A stretch of 64,000 nucleotides of DNA from Sporomusa sp. KB1. Its GTDB lineage: Bacteria; Bacillota; Negativicutes; Sporomusales; Sporomusaceae. The notes beneath the pieces were generated by a model. The model was given only the letters and a program-made list of their open reading frames with translations. It did not search any database and was not told the DNA's origin. A program made the position numbers and the translations under genes. Within the stretch, counting starts at the first letter, position 1, and each line of letters begins with the position of its first letter. This document shows positions 18,164 to 27,248 of the stretch, in pieces. Where the stretch lies: NCBI RefSeq assembly GCF_007830295.1, contig NZ_VLKC01000002.1, positions 3,676,356 to 3,740,355 of the forward strand. Direction: 5' to 3'.

Positions 18164-18808
18164 ATGAAAGAAAGTAAAGAAAATGCGGTAATTTCAAGAG
18201 CAACGGTTGATCGGTTGCCACTTTATTTTCGCACCCTTAAACTTAGTCAAGAAGAAGGGTTAGAAATCATATCTTCTGATGAATTGGGTCGGAAGATCGG
18301 GGTTACTCCTGAACAAATTCGTAAGGACTTATCGGCATTCGGTGAGTTTGGTAAGAAAGGCGTAGGCTATTATGTGCAGGAGCTTATGCGTAATATTGGT
18401 GAGATACTCGGGCTAAATCGCAATTGGAATCTTGCTATTGTAGGTGTTGGCCATATGGGGTGGGCTTTAGCCAATTATTCTAATTTTTCTTCGCAGGGGT
18501 TTCAGATACGGGCAATTTTTGATATTGACGATGACAAAATCGGTCGCTATATTAATGAGGTAGAAATCTTTCATATTGACAGTATGAAAGAAATTATCCA
18601 GAAGTGTGACATCCAAATTGGCATCATAACTGTACCAGTTGCCTATGCGCAAGATATGGCGAATTGTCTTGTTGAAGCCGGAGTTAAAGGTATTTGGAAT
18701 TTTGCCCCAATGAAAATAAATGTTCCTGCTAATATTTATGTCGTTAGTGAGGACTTATCGATAGGGTTAAGCAGCATTTCTTATTACCTTTCGCGACAAA
18801 ACAGTTAA
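18164..18808 (+). CDS. rex: Redox-sensing transcriptional repressor Rex
   Basis: A DNA-binding repressor (214 aa from ATG 18164) that senses the NADH/NAD+ ratio and typically controls fermentation, hydrogenase and respiratory genes. The N-terminal winged helix contains LPLYFRTL and the recognition region IRKDLSAFGEFGKKGVGYYV (about 45-64). The Rossmann fold has VGVGHMGWAL (about 90). The C-terminal swapped helix ends SISYYLSRQ. ATG 18164 is about 6 nt after GGGAGAG; TTG 18158 is too close. It lies between the hydrogenase and propionate operons, both likely targets. Confidence 0.95.
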   Translation: MKESKENAVISRATVDRLPLYFRTLKLSQEEGLEIISSDELGRKIGVTPEQIRKDLSAFGEFGKKGVGYYVQELMRNIGEILGLNRNWNLAIVGVGHMGWALANYSNFSSQGFQIRAIFDIDDDKIGRYINEVEIFHIDSMKEIIQKCDIQIGIITVPVAYAQDMANCLVEAGVKGIWNFAPMKINVPANIYVVSEDLSIGLSSISYYLSRQNS

Positions 18809-19238
18809 TTAGTTAATTAACTTGTTAACTTGGGAAAAGAAGCCTGCGTTAACAAAAAAAGCAGGAATTTACAGTTTAGTGTAGAATAATACAATCATAT
18901 ATAAAATTCATATTATACAGACAGGTGACAGGCACTTTGATCCTAAAAGCATAGCTTACACTACGCCATTATGGTCTGTTACGTGCTCCGTAATAGATGA
19001 CGAGTAAGCGCACCTTGGCTTGGTTTTGTTATTACAAAATGAACCCATAGGTGCTTTTTATTGTGCGTAGAATGCGTGCTAGAATATTTTTCGCCATTTT
19101 CCTAACAATAATAAATCTGCATACTTGCTTCCTGGAAACAGGCAGTATGAAATAAGATAGGAAGAAGTTTTTTCTTTCTATAGCACTTCTTTCAAATGTA
19201 CTAGGGAATACATACTTATAAGGGAGGAATTATATAAT
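18809..19238 (+). promoter_or_regulatory. Leader region of the methylmalonyl-CoA mutase operon with an internal terminator
   Basis: No gene fits here. After rex there is an inverted repeat TTGTTAAC/GTTAACAA (about 18820-18860). A GC-richer stretch (about 18920-19062) ends in a long hairpin: GCACCT (19010-19015) pairs with AGGTGC (19049-19054), with an inner stem GGTTTTG/CAAAATGAACC, then TTTTTATT. A terminator 180 nt before the mutase start suggests attenuation or a short RNA. I find no cobalamin riboswitch signature. Confidence 0.45.
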
Positions 19239-20894
19239 ATGTGCACAGCTAACACAGATAGCCTGGTCAAAAAAATGGCTGAGTACACCGGCAAGGTGGA
19301 AAAAGCACTGGCAAAATTTCCCGAACGCAAAAACTTGCCTCAAAACAGAGTATATACGCCACTTGACGTTCAAGATCTTGATTATGAAAAAGATCTTGCC
19401 TTTCCCGGTCAATACCCCTTTACCCGCGGCGTACAGCCTACTATGTATCGTGGGCGCTTCTGGACTATGCGTATGTACGCCGGTTTCTCAACGGCAGAAG
19501 AATCTAATAAACGCTATCGATATCTCTTAGAGTCAGGCGGAACTGGTTTATCTTGTGCATTTGATCTGCCAACTCAAATTGGTTATGACTCTGACGATCC
19601 CATTTCAGAAGGTGAAGTTGGTAAAGTAGGCGTTGCTATTGACTCTCTGGCAGATATGGAGATCCTGTTTGATAGTATTGATCTTGGCAAAGTATCGACT
19701 TCAATGACTATTAATGCTCCTGCCTCGGTACTGCTTGCCATGTACATTGCAGTGGCTGAAAAACAAGGTGTTAGTCCTGATAAACTCAAAGGTACTATTC
19801 AAAATGATATCCTTAAAGAATATGCTGCCCGAGGCACTTATATTTTTCCGCCTAAGCCCTCAATGCGGCTTATTACTAACATATTCGAATACTGTTCCGA
19901 AAATGTTCCCAACTGGAACACGATTTCCATTTCTGGTTACCACATCCGTGAAGCAGGCTCTACTGCTTCGCAGGAAATTGCCTTCACCATTGCTGACGGT
20001 ATTGCTTATGTTGATGCCGCTATTAAAGCTGGCTTAAATGTTGATGATTTTGCTGGCCGACTGTCCTTCTTTTGGAATGCTCATAATAATGTATTAGAAG
20101 AAGTGGCCAAGTTTCGTGCCTCACGCCGCGTATGGGCCAAAGTAATGAAAGAACGGTTTGGTGCTACCAATCCCAAGTCATGGATGCTCCGCGTGCATAC
20201 CCAGACTGCTGGTTCTATGCTTACTGCCCAGCAGTCTGACAACAACATTGTCCGTGTGGCATTGCAAACAGCAGCTGCTGTACTTGGCGGTACCCAATCG
20301 CTGCATACTAACTCCAGGGATGAAGCGCTGGCTTTGCCTACCGAAGATTCAGTGCGTATCGCGCTCCGTACTCAGCAAATCGTAGCTTATGAAAGTGGTC
20401 TGGCTGATGTAGTTGATCCATTGGCAGGTTCTTACTATATCGAAGCGCTTACCAATCAAATAGAAAAAGAAACCTGGGACTACATTGAAAAGATTGATGG
20501 TATGGGTGGCGCTGTCGTAGCCATTGAAAAAGGCTATATTCAACGTGAAATTCAAGAAAGCGCTTACAAATGGCAAATGGAAGTGGAAAACAAACAAAGA
20601 ATTATCGTTGGTGTTAATCAGTTTCAAGTTGAAGAAAAGCCAGTTACAGGTCTCTTACGGGTTGACGCTTCTGTTGGTGAACTACAGAAGAAGAAACTGG
20701 CAGAGCTACGCGCTCGCCGGGACAATAGGATGGTTCAAGCTACCTTGGTTAAACTGGAAGCTGGCTGTAAAGATGAAAACACTAATCTTATGCCGCTGAT
20801 TCTTGATGCCGTTAAGGCCTATGCAACTCTGGGAGAAATCTGTGGTATAATGCGAAAAGTATTCGGCGAATACGAAGCGCATGTAAGCCTATAA
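19239..20894 (+). CDS. mcmA1: Methylmalonyl-CoA mutase, large (catalytic) subunit
   Basis: Rearranges succinyl-CoA to methylmalonyl-CoA with coenzyme B12 (551 aa). This subunit holds the substrate-binding barrel without the B12 domain. Visible family motifs are [20 protein letters not shown] (about 61-80), [19 protein letters not shown], the [11 protein letters not shown] helix, [12 protein letters not shown] and [15 protein letters not shown]. The B12-binding part is the separate next gene, as in many archaea and Firmicutes. Strong RBS AAGGGAGGAA. First gene of the propionate operon. In a propionate former it runs from succinyl-CoA toward methylmalonyl-CoA. Confidence 0.95.
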   Translation: MCTANTDSLVKKMAEYTGKVEKALAKFPERKNLPQNRVYTPLDVQDLDYEKDLAFPGQYPFTRGVQPTMYRGRFWTMRMYAGFSTAEESNKRYRYLLESGGTGLSCAFDLPTQIGYDSDDPISEGEVGKVGVAIDSLADMEILFDSIDLGKVSTSMTINAPASVLLAMYIAVAEKQGVSPDKLKGTIQNDILKEYAARGTYIFPPKPSMRLITNIFEYCSENVPNWNTISISGYHIREAGSTASQEIAFTIADGIAYVDAAIKAGLNVDDFAGRLSFFWNAHNNVLEEVAKFRASRRVWAKVMKERFGATNPKSWMLRVHTQTAGSMLTAQQSDNNIVRVALQTAAAVLGGTQSLHTNSRDEALALPTEDSVRIALRTQQIVAYESGLADVVDPLAGSYYIEALTNQIEKETWDYIEKIDGMGGAVVAIEKGYIQREIQESAYKWQMEVENKQRIIVGVNQFQVEEKPVTGLLRVDASVGELQKKKLAELRARRDNRMVQATLVKLEAGCKDENTNLMPLILDAVKAYATLGEICGIMRKVFGEYEAHVSL

Positions 20895-20913
20895 GCTAAA
20901 GTGGGGAGGAACA

Positions 20914-21309
20914 ATGATGGAAAAACGTATTAGAGTATTGGTTGCAAAGCCTGGCCTGGACGGTCATGATCGTGGCGCCAAAGTCGTAGCACGCGCTCTC
21001 CGCGATGCTGGTTTTGAGGTCATTTATACTGGACTTAGGCAGACACCGGAGCAAATTGCAGAAGCAGCATTGCAAGAAGATGTAAATGTAATAGCCTTAA
21101 GCCTATTATCTGGTGCCCATAACCACCTTTTCCCACGCATTGCTCAACTATGCAGGCAAAAGGATATGAGTGATGTACTTATTGTTGGTGGTGGCGTTAT
21201 TCCTGATGCCGATATACCTGGTCTTAAAGCGGCTGGCATAGCTGAAGTGTTTACGCCTGGCACTACAACTGGTGCTATTATTGAGTTCATCAGGACTAAT
21301 GTAAAATAG
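20914..21309 (+). CDS. mcmA2: Methylmalonyl-CoA mutase, cobalamin-binding subunit
   Basis: A 131-aa stand-alone B12-binding domain. The base-off motif [13 protein letters not shown] (about 11-23) supplies the His that binds cobalt. [11 protein letters not shown] (about 65) and [11 protein letters not shown] (about 92) form the rest of the corrinoid site. It partners with the large subunit 20 nt upstream. GGGAGG precedes ATG 20914. Confidence 0.95.
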   Translation: MMEKRIRVLVAKPGLDGHDRGAKVVARALRDAGFEVIYTGLRQTPEQIAEAALQEDVNVIALSLLSGAHNHLFPRIAQLCRQKDMSDVLIVGGGVIPDADIPGLKAAGIAEVFTPGTTTGAIIEFIRTNVK

Positions 21310-21352
21310 TAGCAGTTTGTCCAGAGGGAAAGGGGATAGCAGGTGATAAAGG

Positions 21353-22291
21353 ATGAATGTTGTTGAACAAGTGCTGACCGGGTCCAAACGGGCCTTGGCC
21401 CGTGCCATCACAGCTGTAGAAAATGATTATGATGAAGCGGCTGAAATTATGCAGCAGCTCTATCCTCACACCGGAAGAGCTCATGTTATTGGTATTACTG
21501 GCCCACCGGGAGCTGGTAAAAGTACGCTTACTGATAAGCTTGCCAAGGAGTACCGATCTCAAGGCAGGACTGTGGGGATAATTGCTGTAGATCCAACTAG
21601 TCCCTTTTCCGGTGGTGCAATTTTAGGTGATCGTATTCGCATGAATGAACTTACTTTAGATGAAGGGGTGTTCATTCGGAGTATGGGAACAAGAGGCAGT
21701 CTGGGTGGTTTGTCACGCAAGACTGCTGAAGCAGTCAAAATCATGGATGCATTTGGTAAAGATATTATATTTATTGAAACGGTAGGTGTTGGCCAGTCTG
21801 AAGTTGATATTATCAAGGCTGCGGATACTACAATTGTTGTACTAGTACCTGGTCTTGGCGATGATATCCAGGCCATTAAGGCGGGCATATTGGAAATTGC
21901 AGATATATTTGCAATCAATAAAGCCGACCGGGATGGCGTTGAACGGTTAAATACCGAAATTGAAATGATGCTTGAATTGAATCAAACCAAAGTTGATTGG
22001 CGGCCGCCAGTCAAACGAACTGTCGCCAGTAGGGGAGAAGGACTGACTGAATTGCTCACTGCTATAGAAGAACATAGCAGTTATTTGCACAGCTCGGGTC
22101 AGCTATCTATTCAGCGCACGAATCGAACCCGAAATGAGCTGCTGGCGTTACTTGATGAAAAAATTGGCCGGTACATACTTAAGCATGTTACAGACAGCGG
22201 GGACTTTGATTCTGTGGTCGCTGCTGTTGAAAGACGGGAAAGTGATCCATACAGCGTTGTTGCTGATTTATTACGACAAGTACTACGTTAA
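21353..22291 (+). CDS. meaB: MeaB-type GTPase, mutase chaperone
   Basis: A G3E P-loop GTPase (312 aa) that loads and protects the B12 cofactor of methylmalonyl-CoA mutase. The P-loop is GITGPPGAGKSTLTDKL (about 46-62). It continues with AVDPTSPFSGGAILGDRIRM, MGTRGSLGGLS and the base-recognition INKAD (about 186). Directly downstream of the mutase subunits, as in most such operons. Also known as ArgK-like from an older misassignment. Confidence 0.94.
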   Translation: MNVVEQVLTGSKRALARAITAVENDYDEAAEIMQQLYPHTGRAHVIGITGPPGAGKSTLTDKLAKEYRSQGRTVGIIAVDPTSPFSGGAILGDRIRMNELTLDEGVFIRSMGTRGSLGGLSRKTAEAVKIMDAFGKDIIFIETVGVGQSEVDIIKAADTTIVVLVPGLGDDIQAIKAGILEIADIFAINKADRDGVERLNTEIEMMLELNQTKVDWRPPVKRTVASRGEGLTELLTAIEEHSSYLHSSGQLSIQRTNRTRNELLALLDEKIGRYILKHVTDSGDFDSVVAAVERRESDPYSVVADLLRQVLR

Positions 22292-22399
22292 TGAATTTTT
22301 TAAAAAAATAATAGGAATTTATAGTACCTGATATTAAAATATGGTATTATATATAAAGATTGGATTAGTCAGTCAAATTTGTAGCAAGGAGGCAGGAAT

Positions 22400-22843
22400 A
22401 TGTGTCAAGATTGTAATTGCGGTGTTAATGCCCGCAAATTCCAAGTGCTTAGAGTTGATCATATCGGGATTGCGGTAAAAAATATGGAACAAGCCAAGAA
22501 GTTTTACACTGATGTGCTTGGTATGGCGGCGATGGGCGAAGAAGTTATTGAACAGCAAAAAGTTAAAGTTTGCTTTATTCCCTGTGGTGACAGCGAAGTT
22601 GAGCTGCTAGAATCAACTTCTCCTGATGGGCCTGTTGCCAAATTCATTGAAAAGAATGGCGAGGGTATCCAGCATCTTGCACTTCGTGTGGACAACCTTG
22701 AGGCTGCGCTCACTGATCTTAAAGAACAAGGCGTTCGACTAATCGATGAAACACCGCGTTATGGTGCTGGCGGTGCCAGCATTGCTTTTGTTCACCCGAA
22801 GGCTACCGGCGGTATTCTATTAGAATTGTCTGAACGCAAATAG
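22400..22843 (+). CDS. mce: Methylmalonyl-CoA epimerase
   Basis: Interconverts the R and S forms of methylmalonyl-CoA. A 147-aa vicinal-oxygen-chelate protein with VDHIGIAVKNMEQAKKFY (about 18-35), a metal His near residue 91 (IQHLALRVDN) and the terminal Glu in ILLELSE. It has a short Cys-rich N-terminal extension, MCQDCNCG, ahead of the fold. RBS AAGGAGG is 7-8 nt before ATG. Needed because the mutase makes the R form and the decarboxylase uses the S form. Confidence 0.93.
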   Translation: MCQDCNCGVNARKFQVLRVDHIGIAVKNMEQAKKFYTDVLGMAAMGEEVIEQQKVKVCFIPCGDSEVELLESTSPDGPVAKFIEKNGEGIQHLALRVDNLEAALTDLKEQGVRLIDETPRYGAGGASIAFVHPKATGGILLELSERK

Positions 22844-22870
22844 TTTCTAAGTAATGGAGGTGTTTTTCAA

Positions 22871-24400
22871 ATGGCTACAATCCAGGAAAAAATTGATGAT
22901 CTGAAAAAACGCCAGGAAAAGGTTAAATTAGGCGGCGGCCAAAAGCGTATTGATAAACAACATGCCAGTGGCAAGCTAACGGCCCGGGAACGTGTTGAAA
23001 AACTTTTGGATGTTGGTACCTTTGTTGAATTGGATCAATTTGTCTGTCATCGTTGCACCAACTTTGGTATGGAAAATGTTGAATCTCCCGGCGAAGGCGT
23101 AGTAACAGGTTATGGCACGATTGATGGTCGCCTGGTATATGTATACGCGCAAGACTTTACTGTCATTGGTGGCTCATTAGGTGAAATGCATGCCAACAAA
23201 ATTGTAAAAGTACAAAAACTGGCTCTTAAAATGGGAGCTCCTTTAATTGGTATAAACGATTCAGGTGGTGCACGGATTCAAGAAGCCATAGATGCTTTAT
23301 CTGGATATGGAAAAATATTTTATCAAAATACGGCAGCTTCAGGTGTTATTCCCCAAATTTCCGTTATCATGGGACCGTGCGCTGGCGGTGCAGTATATTC
23401 GCCGGCGATTACCGACTTTATCTACATGGTGAAGAACACTAGTCAAATGTTTATTACCGGCCCACAGGTTATTAAGTCAGTTACTGCTGAAGAAGTAACT
23501 GCTGAACAGTTAGGCGGTGCTCTGACCCATAATGCGACCTCTGGTGTGGCTCATTTTGCAACTGAAAATGACGATGACTGTATGCAGCAAGTTCGTTATC
23601 TTTTAAGCTTTTTACCAAGTAATAATTTGGACGATGCGCCGATCGTTGAAACTGGTGATGATGCTAACCGGATGGATGAGGGACTTAATACTCTTTTACC
23701 AGACAATCCTAATCAACCATACAATATGAAAGATGTCATTAAATCAATTGTGGATAATGGTGAATTCTATGAAGTGCATACTCATTTCGCGAATAATATC
23801 ATTACTTGCTTTGCCCGCTTTGATGGACAGCCTGTAGGCATTATTGCCAACCAACCTAATGTTATGGCCGGCTGCCTTGATATTAACGCTTCTGATAAAG
23901 CTGCCCGGTTTATTCGTTTTTGTGATGCTTTTAACCTGCCGGTAGTAAACCTTGTTGACGTTCCTGGTTTCCTGCCTGGCACTGACCAGGAGTATGGCGG
24001 CATAATTCGTCATGGCGCTAAAATGCTGTATGCCTATTGTGAAGCAACTGTTCCCAAGGTTACAGTCATTACCCGCAAAGCTTATGGGGGCGCTTATCTG
24101 GCTATGTGCTCCCAGGACCTGGGTGCTGATCAGGTATTGGCGTGGCCAAGCGCTGAAATTGCCGTTATGGGACCGGCTGGCGCTGCCAACATCATCTTCC
24201 GCAATGATGCTGACGCAGCAGAGAAAACAGCAAAATATGTGGAAGATTTTGCAACCCCATATAAAGCGGCAGAAAGAGGCTTCGTTGATCAAGTTATCGA
24301 GCCGAAGGAAACCCGACCACGGGTTATTACCGCACTCAACATGCTGGTTAGTAAGCGCGAACAACGGCCGGCCAAAAAGCATGGTAACATTCCGCTATAA
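22871..24400 (+). CDS. mmdA: Methylmalonyl-CoA decarboxylase, alpha (carboxyltransferase) subunit
   Basis: Carboxyltransferase (509 aa) that moves CO2 from methylmalonyl-CoA to biotin on the gamma subunit, giving propionyl-CoA. Family features: KRIDKQHASGKLTARERV (about 25-42), the oxyanion loop GINDSGGARIQEA and MGPCAGGAVYSPA in the N-terminal half, then GFLPGTDQE and RKAYGGAYLAM in the second half. The beta, gamma and small subunits encoded nearby show it belongs to the Na+-pumping decarboxylase rather than an ATP-dependent carboxylase; no biotin carboxylase gene is present here. Confidence 0.94.
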   Translation: MATIQEKIDDLKKRQEKVKLGGGQKRIDKQHASGKLTARERVEKLLDVGTFVELDQFVCHRCTNFGMENVESPGEGVVTGYGTIDGRLVYVYAQDFTVIGGSLGEMHANKIVKVQKLALKMGAPLIGINDSGGARIQEAIDALSGYGKIFYQNTAASGVIPQISVIMGPCAGGAVYSPAITDFIYMVKNTSQMFITGPQVIKSVTAEEVTAEQLGGALTHNATSGVAHFATENDDDCMQQVRYLLSFLPSNNLDDAPIVETGDDANRMDEGLNTLLPDNPNQPYNMKDVIKSIVDNGEFYEVHTHFANNIITCFARFDGQPVGIIANQPNVMAGCLDINASDKAARFIRFCDAFNLPVVNLVDVPGFLPGTDQEYGGIIRHGAKMLYAYCEATVPKVTVITRKAYGGAYLAMCSQDLGADQVLAWPSAEIAVMGPAGAANIIFRNDADAAEKTAKYVEDFATPYKAAERGFVDQVIEPKETRPRVITALNMLVSKREQRPAKKHGNIPL

Positions 24401-24443
24401 TTCTCGTTGAACTTTCATACTGGAAAGAAAGGGGATAATTAAC

Positions 24444-24716
24444 GTGGGTTTTTTAGATTCCTTATTGGGAAAGTCTGAGCCGCCTAAGGCTAAGAAAAAA
24501 AAGCAAAGCCCAGATGCAGCAGTAACCGAAATAGCGGCTACAGTTTCGATGGCGGTAGCGGCAGAGAATATTAGCCCGGAAATTGTTGCTGTTATTACTG
24601 CCAGTATCTATGCGATGATGGGGACGGGTAACCTAGCCGTTAGGATTACCCGTACCAGCAACCAGTGGGGAAATGTGGGGCGACAAAAGATTATGGACAG
24701 CCGTCAGTTTGTCTAA
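24444..24716 (+). CDS. Small soluble subunit of methylmalonyl-CoA decarboxylase (MmdE-like / delta C-terminal part)
   Basis: 90 aa, GTG start 9 nt after AAAGGGG. A short Lys-rich N-terminal part is followed by an Ala/Val helix EIVAVITASIYAM, then RITRTSNQWGNVGRQKIM. That last motif resembles the C-terminal tail of delta subunits (OadG/MmdD) and the Veillonella epsilon subunit MmdE. No strong membrane helix of the OadG type is seen at the N-terminus. A separate tiny membrane protein at 26431 appears to supply it. Probable role: anchoring alpha to beta/gamma. Confidence 0.65.
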   Translation: MGFLDSLLGKSEPPKAKKKKQSPDAAVTEIAATVSMAVAAENISPEIVAVITASIYAMMGTGNLAVRITRTSNQWGNVGRQKIMDSRQFV

Positions 24717-24757
24717 GTAAAATACGAACACCATCAATGAATGGAGGGTCCGCTAGG

Positions 24758-25141
24758 ATGAAAAAATTTAATGTGACAGTTAATGGTAATACCTATAAGG
24801 TAGAGGTAGAAGAAGTAGGTGGCGCTATTGCCGCCCAACCTCGGCCGGTGACTCCGGTGGTTGCTGCGGCACCTGCCGCAGTTGTTCCCAAAGCCGCTAC
24901 TCCTGCACCTGTTCAAGTGTCTGCCGGTGATACCCCGATAAACGCCCCAATGCCGGGAAAAGTGACTAAGATAGTTGCTGCTGTTGATCAAAAGGTGAAA
25001 AAAGGTGATGTTATCCTTATTCTTGAAGCTATGAAAATGCAAAACGAAATTGGTGCTCCTGCTGATGGTACGATTAAGTCTATCAATGTAAACGCCGGCC
25101 AAAGTGTTAAGCCTGGTGAAGTTATGGCTGTCATCGGTTAA
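24758..25141 (+). CDS. mmdC: Methylmalonyl-CoA decarboxylase gamma subunit, biotin carrier
   Basis: Biotin carboxyl carrier protein (127 aa). The biotinylated Lys lies in LEAMKMQNEIGAP (about 91-103). Before it is an Ala/Pro/Val-rich flexible linker (about 25-65), which lets the biotin swing between the alpha and beta subunits. ATG 24758 follows TAGG, with GGAGGG further upstream; the N-terminus KKFNVTVNGNTYKVEVEE is typical of OadC/MmdC-type carriers. Confidence 0.93.
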   Translation: MKKFNVTVNGNTYKVEVEEVGGAIAAQPRPVTPVVAAAPAAVVPKAATPAPVQVSAGDTPINAPMPGKVTKIVAAVDQKVKKGDVILILEAMKMQNEIGAPADGTIKSINVNAGQSVKPGEVMAVIG

Positions 25142-25152
25142 TGCTGGCCAAG

Positions 25153-25193
25153 CTGGAATTAGTGCGGCTAATCTGACGTCGCATTAATTCCAG
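25153..25193 (+). other. Intercistronic hairpin between mmdC and mmdB
   Basis: CTGGAATTA-(G)-TGCG pairs with CGCA-TTAATTCCAG over about 13 bp around a 14-nt loop. No U run follows, so it is not an ordinary terminator. It may protect the upstream message or mark a processing site that sets different subunit amounts. Confidence 0.5.
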
Positions 25194-25257
25194 ATAGTAA
25201 CTTTGAATAGAGCGAGATTATTATTCCTAATATAGGTTAGGAGGTATAAAAACACGC

Positions 25258-26415
25258 ATGGAAGTATTGATTCAGCAGTATCCCTGGCTTGATGAGCTAC
25301 TCATGGGCTTCCTCGGTCTTACCTGGAAGCATGTAGTCATGTGGGCTATTGGTGCACTGCTCATCTACCTTGCCGTGAAACATGACTATGAACCGTCACT
25401 TCTTCTCCCTATTGGCTTTGGTGCAGTTTTAGCTAACATTCCACATTCTTCAGCAGTCTCGGCTATTCCGGGAGAGGAAGGGTTTCTTATTGTACTTTAT
25501 AATGCTGGCATTGCTAACGAATTGTTTCCTGTTCTTATTTTCATTGCTATTGGTGCCATGTGTGACTTTACACCGTTGATCCGCCGGCCATCAGTAATGT
25601 TGTTTGCTGCTGCTGCTCAGTTTGGTATTTTTGCTACAGCCATTGGCGCAACACTGGTAGGTTTTTCTTTTGAACATGCTGCCTCTATCGGTATCATTGG
25701 CGCTGCCGATGGTCCTACTACGATTTATGTAGCTAGCCGTTTCGCGCAAGAACTGTTAGGTCCATTGTCTGTTGCTGCTTATTCGTATATGTCGCTGGTA
25801 CCGGTAATTCAGCCACCGGTTATTAAAGCACTGACTACTGAAAGTGAACGTAAGATTAAAATGGGTTTTGAAGGGGAAGCACCTGTTTCTCAAACCACCA
25901 AATTTCTGTTCCCAATCATGATTACAGTTATCGCTGGTATTGTTGCTCCCATCTCTGTCGCTCTTATAGGCAGCCTGATGTTTGGTAATCTCCTACGGGA
26001 AAGTGGTGTTGTTGAAAATCTCTCAAACGCTGCTCAGAATGAACTTGCTAATTTGATTACTCTGGTGCTTGGTATCACCATCGGCGGCACTATGTCTGCT
26101 GAACGTTTCCTGACTTTTGATGTTTTTTTGATTATGGCACTTGGTGCAGTAGCCTTTGTATTTGATACTGCTGGCGGCGTATTGTTCGCCAAACTTTTAA
26201 ATATGTTCAGCCCGGTTAAAATAAATCCGATGATTGGTGCTTGCGGTATTTCGGCCTTCCCGATGTCTGGCCGTGTAATTGCTAAGATGGCACTTAAAGA
26301 AGACCCCACAAACTTCATTATTCAGCATGCTATCGGGGTAAATGTGGCCGGACAGGTTGCTTCTGTTGTGGCTGGCGGTTTGGTACTTGCTTTGATTCCG
26401 GCGCTGGTGAAATAG
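25258..26415 (+). CDS. mmdB: Methylmalonyl-CoA decarboxylase beta subunit, Na+-translocating membrane component
   Basis: An integral membrane protein (385 aa) that decarboxylates carboxybiotin and pumps Na+ outward. About nine or ten membrane segments are visible. The signature GIIGAADGPTTIYVASRF (about 146-163) contains the conserved Asp for Na+/proton coupling. FPMSGRVIAKMA (about 337) and GVNVAGQVASVVAGG near the end are the other conserved regions of OadB/MmdB/GcdB. A tiny membrane subunit gene follows after 15 nt. Confidence 0.95.
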   Translation: MEVLIQQYPWLDELLMGFLGLTWKHVVMWAIGALLIYLAVKHDYEPSLLLPIGFGAVLANIPHSSAVSAIPGEEGFLIVLYNAGIANELFPVLIFIAIGAMCDFTPLIRRPSVMLFAAAAQFGIFATAIGATLVGFSFEHAASIGIIGAADGPTTIYVASRFAQELLGPLSVAAYSYMSLVPVIQPPVIKALTTESERKIKMGFEGEAPVSQTTKFLFPIMITVIAGIVAPISVALIGSLMFGNLLRESGVVENLSNAAQNELANLITLVLGITIGGTMSAERFLTFDVFLIMALGAVAFVFDTAGGVLFAKLLNMFSPVKINPMIGACGISAFPMSGRVIAKMALKEDPTNFIIQHAIGVNVAGQVASVVAGGLVLALIPALVK

Positions 26416-26430
26416 GGGAGGAAAATAATA

Positions 26431-26580
26431 ATGGAAAGTGCATTTTCTAAAGCTGTAACATTGATGACAGTTGCGCTGCCTACTATGTTTGCTGTTATCA
26501 GTGTCTTTATTGTGGCTACAAAAGCCTTGCATGCCGCATTTCCTGCGCCAGTAGAAGACAAAGAAGAATATGAAGAATAG
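26431..26580 (+). CDS. Tiny membrane subunit of the decarboxylase (OadG/MmdD N-terminal part)
   Basis: A 49-aa protein, MESAFSKAVTLMTVALP at the start, with one hydrophobic helix of about 22 residues (TMFAVISVFIVATKAL) and an acidic tail ending EDKEEYEE. GGGAGG lies 9 nt before ATG 26431, only 15 nt after mmdB. One N-terminal helix and a charged tail is the plan of OadG-type delta subunits, but the usual soluble C-terminal part is missing and instead seems to be encoded at 24444. Confidence 0.7.
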   Translation: MESAFSKAVTLMTVALPTMFAVISVFIVATKALHAAFPAPVEDKEEYEE

Positions 26581-26612
26581 TCTGCTATCAGCATGACAGC
26601 GGTTCGATTAAT

Positions 26613-27158
26613 TTGGACAAATTGGTAGCACGGTCTGAGGTCAGTAAGAAGAACGCTATTATTATGACAATTTCCGTAGCAGTTTTGGCACTTCTTGTCA
26701 TTTGGTCGCTATACAAATGGTTTGTTCTTACCGTAATTCAACCTTTAGAATTAATGGCAGAAGCATTAGTATTATTTGTTCTAATTGAACGCACGTCTGC
26801 TAAATACACCTATGAAATGGATAAAAAGGTGCTTAGACTGACGAAATGTGGCCTGCTAGGCAAGAGAAGCCATGAGGTTCCCTATAGCGATATTTTTGGT
26901 GTCTATCGCTATAAGCCTCAGTTGATGGGTGTTTTAAAATTTCGGCGAACATATCGTTTTCATTCAGCGCTTGATGGGCGGGATGTATGGACACTGGCAT
27001 ATACTGCTGTGGGTTTGCGGGGAATAATAGAAAACAGGCGTTTTTACTTTAAACCTGGAGCAAAACTTCTGATGGCGCTACAGGAGTTGCCAGGCAAGAT
27101 CATAATGTCAGAGGAGCAAGTTATTAAATCAGTATTGAGTAAATCTAAGGATAAGTAA
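26613..27158 (+). CDS. Putative membrane protein with PH-like domain
   Basis: 181 aa, not firmly recognised. Two adjacent hydrophobic segments (about 15-60) are followed by a soluble beta-rich region: YEMDKKVLRLTKCGLLGK, then VPYSDIFGVYRYKP. This resembles the bacterial PH-like domains of YdbS/YdbT-type proteins. The start is unclear: TTG 26613 has no good RBS, and an internal ATG at 26664 is possible. It ends the decarboxylase gene cluster before a terminator. No link to Na+ pumping is evident beyond position. Confidence 0.5.
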   Translation: MDKLVARSEVSKKNAIIMTISVAVLALLVIWSLYKWFVLTVIQPLELMAEALVLFVLIERTSAKYTYEMDKKVLRLTKCGLLGKRSHEVPYSDIFGVYRYKPQLMGVLKFRRTYRFHSALDGRDVWTLAYTAVGLRGIIENRRFYFKPGAKLLMALQELPGKIIMSEEQVIKSVLSKSKDK

Positions 27159-27207
27159 CTACTTATAGAAGAATTATATATAAGTAAGCAAAAATTAAAC
27201 AAGTCAG

Positions 27208-27248
27208 GTCTTCCGAGCATTACCAATTATTGTTCGGGAGACTTTTTT
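27208..27248 (+). terminator. Terminator of the propionate/decarboxylase gene cluster
   Basis: GTCTTCCGAGCA (27208-27219) pairs with TGTTCGGGAGAC (27231-27242) with few mismatches, followed by TTTTTT (27243-27248). Confidence 0.85.

Noticed and set aside
18820..18862. TTGTTAAC/GTTAACAA after rex as a Rex operator
   Set aside because: The half-sites are about 20 nt apart, far more than the 4 nt needed in a Rex site.
18900..19062. Cobalamin riboswitch before the mutase
   Set aside because: The conserved core of the B12 riboswitch is not found.
23744..24382. A long minus-strand frame inside mmdA
   Set aside because: It is antisense to well-conserved carboxyltransferase sequence and resembles no protein.
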